Part shown: piece by piece, positions 8,475 to 16,514 of the stretch
Position numbering within the stretch: position 1 is the first letter of the stretch
How the letters are laid out: each line of letters begins with the position of its first letter
Origin: Alphaproteobacteria bacterium
Lineage (GTDB): Bacteria; Pseudomonadota; Alphaproteobacteria; Micavibrionales; UBA2020
Reading direction: 5' to 3'
Length of the DNA: 36,553 bases
NCBI GenBank assembly: GCA_028817795.1
Contig: JAPPOU010000144.1
Span: 1 to 36,553 of the forward strand
Translations under genes and position numbers: made by a program
Notes under the pieces: model-generated
What the model saw: the letters and a program-made list of their open reading frames with translations, nothing else
Told to the model about the DNA's origin: nothing
The model's database searches: none

Positions 8475-9936
8475 TGCCGCCTCCATTCATAATCAGCCGC
8501 GCTGTTTTACGCGGCTGCATAACGGATGGCGGTGGTGGCAACACAGCACCATCATTCTGCGCCTTTAAAACCGCGTAAGCCGCTTCTATGGATTCCTGCC
8601 GTTGCACATCTGCAAAGTTTTGCACGCTAATGGCGCCGGGCGCGCGGTAAATCACCTGCTGCGTAAAAAAGTTAAACGTGCAGGTCAGATCATCGCCCAT
8701 ATCAAAAACAACGCTCTGCTTGGCCACCGGCATATCACCTGTGTCTTGCGGTGCGATCACAGGGCCTTTTTGTTTTTCCTCTGCTTTCAGCAAAAGGCTC
8801 GATATTTTTTCTTTCTGCTCATTGCTATAGTAACCTTTATCACGCCGCACAAGATCACACGCCGTCATACCCTCCCCGTTCCTTGCAAGAGCATCTGCGC
8901 CGTTTGACAACAACAAATTCACAGCAGAAACATTGCGCGCTTTTGCAGCAGCCATAAGCAATGTTTCACCATCATCACATGGACGGTTAATATCCAGACC
9001 AGCCTTCACAAAATCAGCAAAAGATTCAGTGACAAAACCTTCATAGCGCACCCCTATACGAAAAGCCTCCTGCACATCCAGCTTCACGCCCTCGTTTTCT
9101 GCGGCAGCAGATAATAATTTCATGATTTTGGGAGAGTATCGGCATGTATCTGCCATCTCTAACAACGGGCAACGCTCAGATGCCCCTATCTCAGCACCAG
9201 CTTTCAATAAAGCTTCCACCATATACTCCTGTCCATTTCTTACCATGGCCGACAAAGCCGTGCGCCCGGATGACTGCGCATTCACATTAATACCCGGCTG
9301 CGCCAATAATGCTTCGACATTCCCCCATGTCCCTTCTCTGGATGCCCTGTACAATGCCGTATCACCATCACGATCAGTTTTATTGATATCAATACCGGTA
9401 AGTCGTATAAGTTGCACAATAAACATCTTGTCCACGCCACGCCAAGTTGCGGCATAGTGCAGTATTGTGCTCCCACCTTTATCTTTTTGCACCGTATCTG
9501 CGCCGCCTGCAGCAAATAGCATCCTGACAGCGGCGTCGTGCTCATTCTGCATCGCCCGCATCAGGGGGCTGCGGCCCCTTGCATCACGGGCATGTATATC
9601 GCCCCCCGCCTCCATCACCGCCTTTAACATTTCAATATCACCACATTCAGCAGCGTAGTGGGCAAGACTCTTACCATCATATTCCGTGTTCGGGTCTACG
9701 CCCCCCTCTACCATTTTAATAAAAATAGCAGGAGCTAAATCAGACCTCATACGCCGCATTATGACCTGAGCCGGGGATGTATAATTCCCCAAAAATTTCG
9801 CATCCAGACATGGGGCGACACCCGCATCCAAAATATCTCGCAACTGTCGCGCACAGTCACGATCCCAGTCGCTATCCTCTCTCATCAGCTTTTTCATCAA
9901 GCTTTTGTACTGCATTCTTTTCCAGGCTTTGTTCAT
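8461..9936 (-). CDS. Ankyrin-repeat protein, array member 5
   Basis: A 491-residue protein with the family N-terminus (KAWKRMQYKSLMKKL) and ankyrin repeats at about 87-118 (GKSLAHYAAECGDIEMLKAV), 121-152 (GRSPLMRAMQNEHDAAVRML), 155-187, 191-221 and 322-353 (GETLLMAAAKARNVSAVNLL). The central element is present (RCPLLEMAD 255-263; EGVKLDVQEAFRIGV 282-296). The C-terminal domain at 408-460 has GDDLTCTFNFFTQQVIY and RQESIEAAYAVLK. The tail is LPPPPSV followed by a basic stretch and an unusual GGGNASG end. That end encodes the ribosome binding site of member 4, so the odd sequence may reflect the overlap. NFFT is shared with member 6. Confidence 0.88.
   Translation of the reverse strand: MNKAWKRMQYKSLMKKLMREDSDWDRDCARQLRDILDAGVAPCLDAKFLGNYTSPAQVIMRRMRSDLAPAIFIKMVEGGVDPNTEYDGKSLAHYAAECGDIEMLKAVMEAGGDIHARDARGRSPLMRAMQNEHDAAVRMLFAAGGADTVQKDKGGSTILHYAATWRGVDKMFIVQLIRLTGIDINKTDRDGDTALYRASREGTWGNVEALLAQPGINVNAQSSGRTALSAMVRNGQEYMVEALLKAGAEIGASERCPLLEMADTCRYSPKIMKLLSAAAENEGVKLDVQEAFRIGVRYEGFVTESFADFVKAGLDINRPCDDGETLLMAAAKARNVSAVNLLLSNGADALARNGEGMTACDLVRRDKGYYSNEQKEKISSLLLKAEEKQKGPVIAPQDTGDMPVAKQSVVFDMGDDLTCTFNFFTQQVIYRAPGAISVQNFADVQRQESIEAAYAVLKAQNDGAVLPPPPSVMQPRKTARLIMNGGGNASG
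8480..8484 (-). promoter_or_regulatory. Ribosome binding site deciding the start of ankyrin member 4
   Basis: GGAGG on the minus strand lies 5 bp before the ATG at 8474 and inside the last codons of member 5. It favours 8474 over the in-frame ATG at 8486, which would itself overlap this site. Confidence 0.7.
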
Positions 9937-9939
9937 TTT

Positions 9940-11481
9940 TTACACCGGCTCCCGCAGTTTCATTTTTTTTCTTATAGCCACAGAGGGCGGCGCGAGAGGC
10001 AATGCCTTCTCACCCAATGTTTCCTTCAAAACAGCATGCGCCTCTTCTATCGCTTCCGGCCTCTCGATCTCGGAAAAACCTTTAATGCACATAGATGTGC
10101 CATCACGGTAAATCACTTGCCGCGTAAAAAAGTTAAACGTGCACGTTAGCCCATCATCTATCCTGTATGTAACGCTTTGCGAATACGAATCGCACTTTCC
10201 CTCAACCGCTGGGCGCGGCACTTCTGGCGGCTTTGGCGGCGGCGGGTTTATCCTGTCCATTTCGGCCTGAATCAGGCTGCGAACATCTGCGCCCTTGCAA
10301 TAATCACAGGCATTTTTATCACTATAATCCTTCGTCGTGATGTCAGCTCCCGCAGCTAACATCACCCGAACGATAGCTGCATCCCCCTGTTCTGCCGCTG
10401 CCATTAAGGGCGTCATCCCGCTAAGGGGAGACACCGCATTGATATCAGCGCCCACTTCCAACAAGACCTTAACCAGCTCCATCTTTCCGCTTTTCCCAGC
10501 AGCCAGCAAAGGCGTCACCGCGCCATCGCCCTGCACGGTATTGGCATCAGCCCCTAATCCTATCAAAAAATGGATTTTATCGGGGTCGCACCTGTTTTTT
10601 ACACCTTCCACCAGCGCCGCATTCACATCCAGAATAATTTTTTGTTGCTCCGCCACATCCACAATACTCCTGAGAAGAGACAGATCAGCCCCTCCACGCA
10701 TCGCAGTGACCAATATGCATTCTTCAAAAGGCCCTACCCTTGCACCGGCTTTTAACAGCAGATGCGCATTACGCACATCTCTCTTGCGTTGCAACGCTCT
10801 ATGCAATGGCGTTGCTCCGTTAAAATCTTTGATATTGACGTCAATGCCCCGTACCGCCAATAACGCATCTAAATTTTGCGCAGGTGCTTGTGCAGCATAA
10901 TGCAACGCCGTATAGCCGTATCGATTACAGCGGACATTCACATCCACACCGGACTCTACTGATTGCTTGATAAGCCTACGCAGAATTTCCAAATGCGCGC
11001 CTACTGCACACGACAAAAGCGTTCTGCCACTTTCATCTTTCCACGTTTCATCTACACTGTCATCCGTCATAAGCTGTTCAGCGCTGTCAAAATTTCGTTT
11101 TATAAGAGCTAAAATAAAAGGGGTACGATTCTGATTGTCACGCGCCTCCACATCAGCGCCAGCATCAATCATTTCCTGCACCAAGCCCCCCAGATTTCCC
11201 GCCACCGCGCAGTGCAGTGGCGTGCGGCCATCATTTGTCTTGACGTTTAGGTCAAGCCCCCCCTTTATCATTCGCCTTAAAATACGCTCGGAATCGTAGT
11301 AATAAAAACGATCCACCATCACGAAAAACGGGGATTTATCGCCTAGCTCTTTCTCTGTCATATTGGGGTTGACCCCTTGATCCAACAACTTTATCAGCCT
11401 TGCATCGCGGTTTGAGACATACTCACCCTTTGCGATATCTCTCATAATCTCCTTATATTCACCCCTGCGCGTCAAAGCCAT
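9940..11481 (-). CDS. Ankyrin-repeat protein, array member 6
   Basis: The longest array member, 513 residues, with no signal peptide. Repeats are well formed at 84-115 (DGRTPLHCAVAGNLGGLVQE), 118-148, 151-184, 189-220 (YTALHYAAQAPAQNL), 222-250, 322-352 (VTPLLAAGKSGKMELVKVLL) and 355-386 (GMTPLMAAAEQGDAAIVRVM). The central element is present (ECILVTAMRGG 254-264; QKIILDVNAALVEGV 280-294). A proline-rich linker, PPPPKPPEVPRP (413-424), precedes the C-terminal domain at 434-490 (DDGLTCTFNFFTRQVIY). The last residues are basic (IRKKMKLREPV). The best ribosome binding site of the array, AAAGGAGG, lies 6 bp before its ATG. The RDGxSMCxKGF block is shared with member 7. Confidence 0.89.
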   Translation of the reverse strand: MALTRRGEYKEIMRDIAKGEYVSNRDARLIKLLDQGVNPNMTEKELGDKSPFFVMVDRFYYYDSERILRRMIKGGLDLNVKTNDGRTPLHCAVAGNLGGLVQEMIDAGADVEARDNQNRTPFILALIKRNFDSAEQLMTDDSVDETWKDESGRTLLSCAVGAHLEILRRLIKQSVESGVDVNVRCNRYGYTALHYAAQAPAQNLDALLAVRGIDVNIKDFNGATPLHRALQRKRDVRNAHLLLKAGARVGPFEECILVTAMRGGADLSLLRSIVDVAEQQKIILDVNAALVEGVKNRCDPDKIHFLIGLGADANTVQGDGAVTPLLAAGKSGKMELVKVLLEVGADINAVSPLSGMTPLMAAAEQGDAAIVRVMLAAGADITTKDYSDKNACDYCKGADVRSLIQAEMDRINPPPPKPPEVPRPAVEGKCDSYSQSVTYRIDDGLTCTFNFFTRQVIYRDGTSMCIKGFSEIERPEAIEEAHAVLKETLGEKALPLAPPSVAIRKKMKLREPV

Positions 11482-11482
11482 G

Positions 11483-12919
11483 TCATGCCTCCTTTGGCAC
11501 AGGCATTACCTGTTTCCGTACAGATACAAAGGGAACGTGAAGCGACGGCACCGCATCGCCAAATGTTTCTTTTAACGCAGCATGCGCATCTTCAATGGCC
11601 TGCGTGCGCGTGACTTCGTTAAACCCCTTCACGCACATGGACGCGCCATCACGGTAAATAATATGATGCGCCAAGAAATTGAATGTGCAGCTTAAACCAT
11701 CACCCATATCATAAATAATACTATGCGGGTTCATTGGCACCCCCGCTCCCGGCTGCCCTTGCTTTTGTGACGATGCCACCTGCCGTGCAACATCATTTTT
11801 TTCAGCCCGGCTCAAAAAGGTATAAATGCTTCCAAAGCGAGGCTCGCCATCATTAATCGCACCATCTATCAGGTCAAACACCATCATGCCCGCGTCATCT
11901 TTGGCATTGATATCAATCCCCAGCGATACCATGCTCTTTACAAAGTTTTCATGGCCACGCTCTGCCGCAATCATCAGCAATGTCCGGCCATTTCTATCTC
12001 TTTGGTGAACATCTGCACCGGCATCACGCAGTATCGGCACGCCTTCTATACAGCCCATTTCCGCAAGTGCAACAAAAGCATTGGGGATATCCAGCTCTAC
12101 CTGCTGCGCCACGGCAGCATCCAATAAGTCTTGCATCATTTTAGGCGATCCATTACGCGCCGCTATTATCAACGGACATGTCGCGCCTCCTGCAATTTTG
12201 GCCCCCGCATGCAAAAGCGGCAGCGCGCTATCTTCATTACACGAAACCGCCACATGCAGCGGTGTGCCAATCCCCTCTGCTACCGCGTCTATAGCGATAT
12301 CCGGCATCTTAAGCAGTTCTTGCACGTAAACATTCTTGCATGCCGCAACATGCAGGGCTGTTTCACCTGTCTCGATATGCGCGGCATTGATATCCAGATT
12401 TTCTTTTTTGCAAATATCAGATATCAAAGGCAGCGGCGCATTACTCAGCAAGGCATAAACCAACACACTTTTATTCTTGTTATCTACCGTGACAACATCA
12501 GCGCCGCCTTTTTTCAAAAGAAAGGCCGCAGTGATGTGCTGCCGCTTCATAAGCGCAGACATCAACGGCGTGCGGCCTTCTTTATTAACCGTATGAAGGT
12601 CGGCACCTTTTTCACACATCAGTTCGACAACATCCAGCCGCCCGCGCGCCGCCGCGACATGCAAGGGCGTCGCCTGGTCTTCATCACGCACATCAAAATT
12701 GACGCCCTTATCAATCATCTTACGCATCAGCGCTGTACTGGCGTCCCTATGCCGTATTTGTTTTATCATCCTAAAAAAAGGGGACCTGCCATTCAATTCC
12801 TCAAACACAGCCTTCAAATCCACGCGGTCTGCAAGCGAGAGGGCTTCTTTCAATTCATCACCTGTTGGGTAAGAATCTTTAATAAGTTCAATAAATCGCG
12901 CTTTTTTGCTTTTAAACAC
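11483..12919 (-). CDS. Ankyrin-repeat protein, array member 7 (first gene of the operon)
   Basis: A 478-residue protein starting at a GTG codon (GGAAAG about 9 bp upstream), about 35 nt after the predicted transcription start. The N-terminus FKSKKARFIELIKD fits the family pattern of a short basic helix. Ankyrin repeats are at 82-112 (QATPLHVAAARGRLDVVEL), 115-146 (GRTPLMSALMKRQHITAAFL), 184-214, 217-247 and 310-341 (GRTLLMIAAERGHENFVKSM). The central element is present (TCPLIIAARNG 247-257; QQVELDIPNAFVALA 272-286). The C-terminal domain at 400-452 (GDGLSCTFNFLAHHIIY) departs most in the QQVIY position. The tail is Pro then Lys (VRKQVMPVPKEA). One base separates it from member 6. Confidence 0.88.
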   Translation of the reverse strand: MFKSKKARFIELIKDSYPTGDELKEALSLADRVDLKAVFEELNGRSPFFRMIKQIRHRDASTALMRKMIDKGVNFDVRDEDQATPLHVAAARGRLDVVELMCEKGADLHTVNKEGRTPLMSALMKRQHITAAFLLKKGGADVVTVDNKNKSVLVYALLSNAPLPLISDICKKENLDINAAHIETGETALHVAACKNVYVQELLKMPDIAIDAVAEGIGTPLHVAVSCNEDSALPLLHAGAKIAGGATCPLIIAARNGSPKMMQDLLDAAVAQQVELDIPNAFVALAEMGCIEGVPILRDAGADVHQRDRNGRTLLMIAAERGHENFVKSMVSLGIDINAKDDAGMMVFDLIDGAINDGEPRFGSIYTFLSRAEKNDVARQVASSQKQGQPGAGVPMNPHSIIYDMGDGLSCTFNFLAHHIIYRDGASMCVKGFNEVTRTQAIEDAHAALKETFGDAVPSLHVPFVSVRKQVMPVPKEA

Positions 12920-12960
12920 TGCTGTGGTCTTTCCGTTTGCCTGAATCTGGAATTGCAGCC

Positions 12961-12988
12961 ATTATATACATAATATTTAAAAATGCAA
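12961..12988 (-). promoter_or_regulatory. Predicted promoter of the ankyrin operon
   Basis: Reading on the minus strand, TTGCAT (plus 12983-12988) and a perfect TATAAT (plus 12961-12966) are 16 bp apart, which would start transcription near 12954, about 35 nt before the GTG of member 7. The -10 box overlaps one arm of an ATTAT-N4-ATAAT dyad. The -35 matches only 3 of 6, which would fit a regulated promoter. Confidence 0.55.
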
Positions 12989-13005
12989 GTTTTTTTATAC
13001 ATAAT
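12977..13005 (+). promoter_or_regulatory. Possible murA promoter
   Basis: TTAAAA (12977-12982) and CATAAT (13000-13005) are 17 bp apart, giving a leader of about 90 nt. It would overlap the divergent ankyrin promoter and include the second ATACATAATA copy. Weak -35; tentative. Confidence 0.25.
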
Positions 13006-13103
13006 AATTTTGCCGCCAATAGCATTTATCCTATTGATTTATCTATGAATACATGCCAAAACCACAAACTTCCTGCAAAGTGCAGAATAAACCGCTATAA
13101 CCA

Positions 13104-14387
13104 ATGCCCATGGACAAAATACGCATACAAGGGGGCACCCCCCTCAAAGGTGAGATTCCCATCAGCGCGGCCAAGAACGCGGCCCTGAAGCTGATGACAG
13201 CCAGTCTGCTGACAGAGGGCAAACTGGTCCTGCGCCCTGTACCGGACCTGCGCGATACAACGACACTGCGCAAAATCCTTGCAGGCCTTGGCGCTGCCAT
13301 CGACTACGATACAAACACCAAGGTTTTAACGATTGAAGCGAAAAACCTGACATCGCACGAAGCGCCCTATGATCTTGTGCGGCAGATGCGGGCCAGCATT
13401 CTTGTGCTTGGGCCACTGACCGCACGGCTGGGAGAGGCAAAAGTTTCCCTGCCCGGCGGCTGCGCAATTGGCGCGCGCCCTGTTGACATGCACCTCAGCG
13501 GCCTTGAACAAATGGGCGCGACGATTACGCTGGAAGAAGGCTATGTCCATGCCCGCGCCCCTGCGGACGGGTTGAAAGGCGCGCACATTCATTTTCGTTG
13601 CGTGTCCGTCGGCGCCACAGAACATTTGATGATGACGGCAACACTGGCCAAGGGCACAACAACACTGGTCAATGCCGCGCGCGAGCCTGAAATTATTGAC
13701 CTGGGGCACGGCTTAATCGCCATGGGCGCGGAAATTGAAGGCCTTGGCACAGATACCATTACCATTCACGGCAAACCTGAACTGCATGGCACGGAACACA
13801 CCATCGTCGGCGACAGGATCGAAGCCGGCACCTATGCTATCGCCGCCGCGATGACAGGTGGGCCGTTAAAGCTGACGGGCATTAACATCGCGCATCTTGA
13901 ATACCTGATCGAACCTCTGCACCTTGCTGGCGCTGATATGATTGGCGATGAAAACAGCATCATCGTGCGCCGCACGCGTGATGCATTGCGCGGCGTTGAT
14001 ATCATGACAGAGCCATATCCCGGCTTCCCCACGGACTTGCAGGCGCAATTCATGGCGATGCTCACCACCTGCGAGGGCGCTGGCATGATAACGGAAACCA
14101 TTTTTGAAAACCGCTTTATGCATGTGCCGGAACTCACACGCATGGGAGCGAACATTACCGTGCACGGATCATCCGCACTGGTGCGCGGCGTGCCGAAACT
14201 AAAGGGCGCCCCCGTGATGGCAACAGATCTCAGAGCATCCGTTTCTCTTGTTCTGGCCGGACTGGTGGCCGAAGGCACAACGACCGTCCACCGAATCTAT
14301 CATCTGGATCGCGGGTATGAGGACATCATCGGAAAACTCACCAAAGTGGGCGCGAAGATGGAAAGACTGCATGATGAAGCCGCCTAA
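13104..14387 (+). CDS. murA: UDP-N-acetylglucosamine 1-carboxyvinyltransferase (MurA)
   Basis: MurA transfers enolpyruvyl from PEP to UDP-GlcNAc, the first committed step of peptidoglycan synthesis in the cytoplasm. The 427-residue protein has the KNAALK motif (K24, N25) and LPGGCAIGARPVDMH (116-130) with the catalytic, fosfomycin-target cysteine C120. Length is as expected for the EPSP-synthase-like fold. Translation may start at the ATG at 13104 or two codons later at 13110 (MDKIRIQGG, the more usual MurA beginning). It is divergent from the ankyrin operon and followed by infA, an arrangement seen in alphaproteobacteria. Confidence 0.97.
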   Translation: MPMDKIRIQGGTPLKGEIPISAAKNAALKLMTASLLTEGKLVLRPVPDLRDTTTLRKILAGLGAAIDYDTNTKVLTIEAKNLTSHEAPYDLVRQMRASILVLGPLTARLGEAKVSLPGGCAIGARPVDMHLSGLEQMGATITLEEGYVHARAPADGLKGAHIHFRCVSVGATEHLMMTATLAKGTTTLVNAAREPEIIDLGHGLIAMGAEIEGLGTDTITIHGKPELHGTEHTIVGDRIEAGTYAIAAAMTGGPLKLTGINIAHLEYLIEPLHLAGADMIGDENSIIVRRTRDALRGVDIMTEPYPGFPTDLQAQFMAMLTTCEGAGMITETIFENRFMHVPELTRMGANITVHGSSALVRGVPKLKGAPVMATDLRASVSLVLAGLVAEGTTTVHRIYHLDRGYEDIIGKLTKVGAKMERLHDEAA

Positions 14388-14506
14388 AGTTGACATAATA
14401 CACAATCCCGGCCTAAAGCCAGGTATTTCCAAAGTATTACTGGACAAAGCGCGCTTGCCTCGTTTATCTATTCGCACTGGTTTTAATAACACACCCATGG
14501 GATGTA

Positions 14507-14728
14507 ATGTCTGAAAAAGAAGACTTAATGACCTTTGATGGCGTTGTGACGGAAATTCTTCCAAACACAATGTTCCGCGTCAAACTGGATAACGATCACA
14601 TCGTCCTTGCCCACAGCTCCGGCAAAATGCGTAAAAACCGTATTCGCGTTCTGGAAGGTGACCGCGTCACCGTTGAAATGACGCCCTATGACCTGACCAA
14701 GGGCCGCATTATCTTCCGTTTCAAGTAA
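14507..14728 (+). CDS. infA: Translation initiation factor IF-1
   Basis: A 73-residue S1/OB-fold protein that occupies the ribosomal A site during initiation. The sequence shows the canonical IF-1 pattern: [38 protein letters not shown] and [13 protein letters not shown]. Full length. A 119-bp gap separates it from murA. The gap contains a TTGACA at 14390-14395 but no convincing -10 at the right distance, so the promoter is unresolved. maf follows after 12 bp, the usual alphaproteobacterial infA-maf-RNase E/G order. Confidence 0.97.
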   Translation: MSEKEDLMTFDGVVTEILPNTMFRVKLDNDHIVLAHSSGKMRKNRIRVLEGDRVTVEMTPYDLTKGRIIFRFK

Positions 14729-14740
14729 GTTGCGCGTGGC

Positions 14741-15331
14741 ATGACACAGCGCCTTGTTCTTGCCTCCGCCTCTCCGCGCCGTCTTGAACTGCTAAAGCAG
14801 ATCAGCATTGTGCCCGATGCCGTTATACCTGCCGACATTGATGAAACCCCGCTGAAAAACGAAAAGCCCGCAGATTACGCCTGTCGCATTGCTGCTGCAA
14901 AAGCGCAGAAAATTGCAGGCACAGACAAAAGCGCTATCATCCTATCCGCCGATACCGTGGTTGCCTGCGGGCGGCGCATATTGCCCAAAGCAGAAACCGA
15001 AGAAGAAGCCCGCGCCTGTCTTGCGCTTTTGTCGGGCAGACGCCATCGCGTTTTGTCCGCTGTGACCGTGATTGCCCCAAATGGCACGGCACGCACCGCT
15101 TTATCCACCTCTATCGTCACGTTCAAGCGTTTATCCACCGAAGAAACCGAACATTACATGACATCCGGTGAATGGCGCGGCAAAGCAGGCGGGTATGCAA
15201 TACAGGGGCTGGCTGCTATACTGGTCCGGCACATCAGCGGGTCGTATTCCGGCATTGTCGGGCTGCCGCTGCATGAAACCGTGAAACTGCTGAAGGGGGC
15301 AGGCTATGGGCACAATGGAGCTGCTGGCTGA
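14741..15331 (+). CDS. maf: Maf family nucleoside triphosphate pyrophosphatase
   Basis: Maf proteins hydrolyse non-canonical or modified NTPs (house-cleaning activity) to the monophosphate. The 196-residue protein has the N-terminal SASPRR motif (residues 9-14), the ILSADTVV motif with the catalytic-base candidate D71, and GKAGGYAIQG near 145-155. The GKAGGYAIQG form is common in dTTP/UTP-type Maf enzymes, but I cannot assign the substrate securely. Its 3' end overlaps the RNase E/G start by 26 bp, so the two are probably translated in a coupled manner. Confidence 0.94.
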   Translation: MTQRLVLASASPRRLELLKQISIVPDAVIPADIDETPLKNEKPADYACRIAAAKAQKIAGTDKSAIILSADTVVACGRRILPKAETEEEARACLALLSGRRHRVLSAVTVIAPNGTARTALSTSIVTFKRLSTEETEHYMTSGEWRGKAGGYAIQGLAAILVRHISGSYSGIVGLPLHETVKLLKGAGYGHNGAAG

Positions 15332-16502
15332 CGAAATCGACGGACGTCTACACGTTGCCATCGCGCACAAAGGCATTCTTGATAACCTCTATGTTGATCC
15401 CATGAACTGCATTGGCGCATGGGCCTCTATTTACAATGGCCGCGTTGCCAAGATCGATACGGGGCTGGATGCCGCATTTATCGACCTTGGCGATGGCATG
15501 ACCGGCTTCCTGCCCGCAAAGCACATATACACGCCGGGCGCTGATGCATCCGAGCGCCGCACCGGCATTTCCAAACTGGTCGAACCCGGACAGATGGTTA
15601 TGGTACAAATCAAGGCCGAAGCCAAACGCGATTCAGAGCACGAACACCACAAACTGCCGCGCCTGACGACAAAGCTGTATACCTTTGGCCAGCATCTTGT
15701 TTACAGCCCACGTTCCAGCCGCGTTGCCGTTTCGCACCGCGTGGAAAACGAAAATGTCATTAAAGCCGCCACGCGTCTGAAAGGGGCCGGAGGCTGGCTT
15801 GTCCAATCTTCCGCAGAGCACGCTTCAGAAGAAGAACTGCAAACAGAAGCACAATGCCTCTTGGATGAATGGAACCTGATCGTATCATCCTGCGAAAGCA
15901 GTGGCGACAAACCGCGCCTTTTGCGTGCCGGCCCCAATGCCATCCTGCGTGCGCTGTGCGATTACGGCACGCCACGCTTCTCCCACATCTATGTCGGCAA
16001 CAAAAAACTGCTTGAAATCGTCGAGAAATGGAGCGAAAAATTCAGCCCCCGCCTTGCCACGTCAAAGCGCCTGCGCCTGTTCAGGCCGGAATCTGCCGCA
16101 GACAAGTTATTTGAAATGCATGACCTCTATTCACAAACTGCCGCGCTGCAAACCCCCTGTGTAGCGCTGGATGGCGGTGGCTCTATCATTATCGAGCCGA
16201 CACAGGCCCTGATTGTGATTGACGTCAACCGTGGCAGCGCGCCCAGCGTCGCCGCTGTCAACAAAAGCGCCGCCCATGAAGTTGCACGCCAGACACGCAT
16301 TCGTAACCTGTCCGGCGCCGTTCTGGTGGATTTCATCAACATGCAAAAACGCACCGCCCGCGCCGAGCTGGTCGATATTCTGGAGCAGGTTTTCCGCAGC
16401 GATGTTTCAGGCGCGCAAGTCCACGGTTTTACCCGCCTTGGCATCATTGAAATCACCAGAAAACGCCGCACAGCCACGCTGGCGGAAAATTTGCGGCATT
16501 AA
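15306..16502 (+). CDS. Ribonuclease E/G family protein (short form)
   Basis: The 398-residue protein corresponds to the catalytic core of RNase E/G. It has an S1-like region near 36-105 (GRVAKIDTGLDAAFIDLGDG) and an RNase H-like nuclease region. The Mg2+ ligands align with those of E. coli RNase E: D306 and N308 in IVIDVNRG, and D342 in VLVDFINM. The second acidic residue of the usual DFIDM is asparagine here, but that is not a metal ligand. The protein stops soon after ITRKRRTATLAENL, so the CPxCxG zinc-link motif that follows in RNase E and G is absent, as are any scaffold regions. The 15306 ATG has a GGGGG-rich site upstream; 15315 is an alternative start. It probably processes rRNA or mRNA; the gene name (rng or rne) is left open. 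Confidence 0.88.
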   Translation: MGTMELLADEIDGRLHVAIAHKGILDNLYVDPMNCIGAWASIYNGRVAKIDTGLDAAFIDLGDGMTGFLPAKHIYTPGADASERRTGISKLVEPGQMVMVQIKAEAKRDSEHEHHKLPRLTTKLYTFGQHLVYSPRSSRVAVSHRVENENVIKAATRLKGAGGWLVQSSAEHASEEELQTEAQCLLDEWNLIVSSCESSGDKPRLLRAGPNAILRALCDYGTPRFSHIYVGNKKLLEIVEKWSEKFSPRLATSKRLRLFRPESAADKLFEMHDLYSQTAALQTPCVALDGGGSIIIEPTQALIVIDVNRGSAPSVAAVNKSAAHEVARQTRIRNLSGAVLVDFINMQKRTARAELVDILEQVFRSDVSGAQVHGFTRLGIIEITRKRRTATLAENLRH

Positions 16503-16514
16503 AGAAGATTCCTG

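Larger units (their letters stand above)
12961..13009. promoter_or_regulatory. Repeated AT-rich dyad (ATACATAATA) between the ankyrin operon and murA
   Basis: ATACATAATA occurs at 12966-12975 and 12997-13006, 31 bp apart (about three helical turns). The first copy is part of ATTAT-N4-ATAAT; the second is TTAT-AC-ATAA. A 15-bp string around the second copy (12995-13009) recurs exactly at 27529-27543, upstream of the 119-aa orphan. Position over and next to a -10 box suggests an operator; the binding protein is unknown. Confidence 0.4.

Noticed and set aside
2922..12919. Repeated C-terminal DNA blocks as a CRISPR-like or direct-repeat array
   Set aside because: The blocks are about 1.4-1.5 kb apart, diverged, in frame and encode a protein domain. 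No short regularly spaced repeats were seen anywhere in the window.
12131..12973. A 280-codon + strand frame over ankyrin member 7
   Set aside because: It is antisense to a clear ankyrin protein, crosses its promoter, and has no recognisable features.
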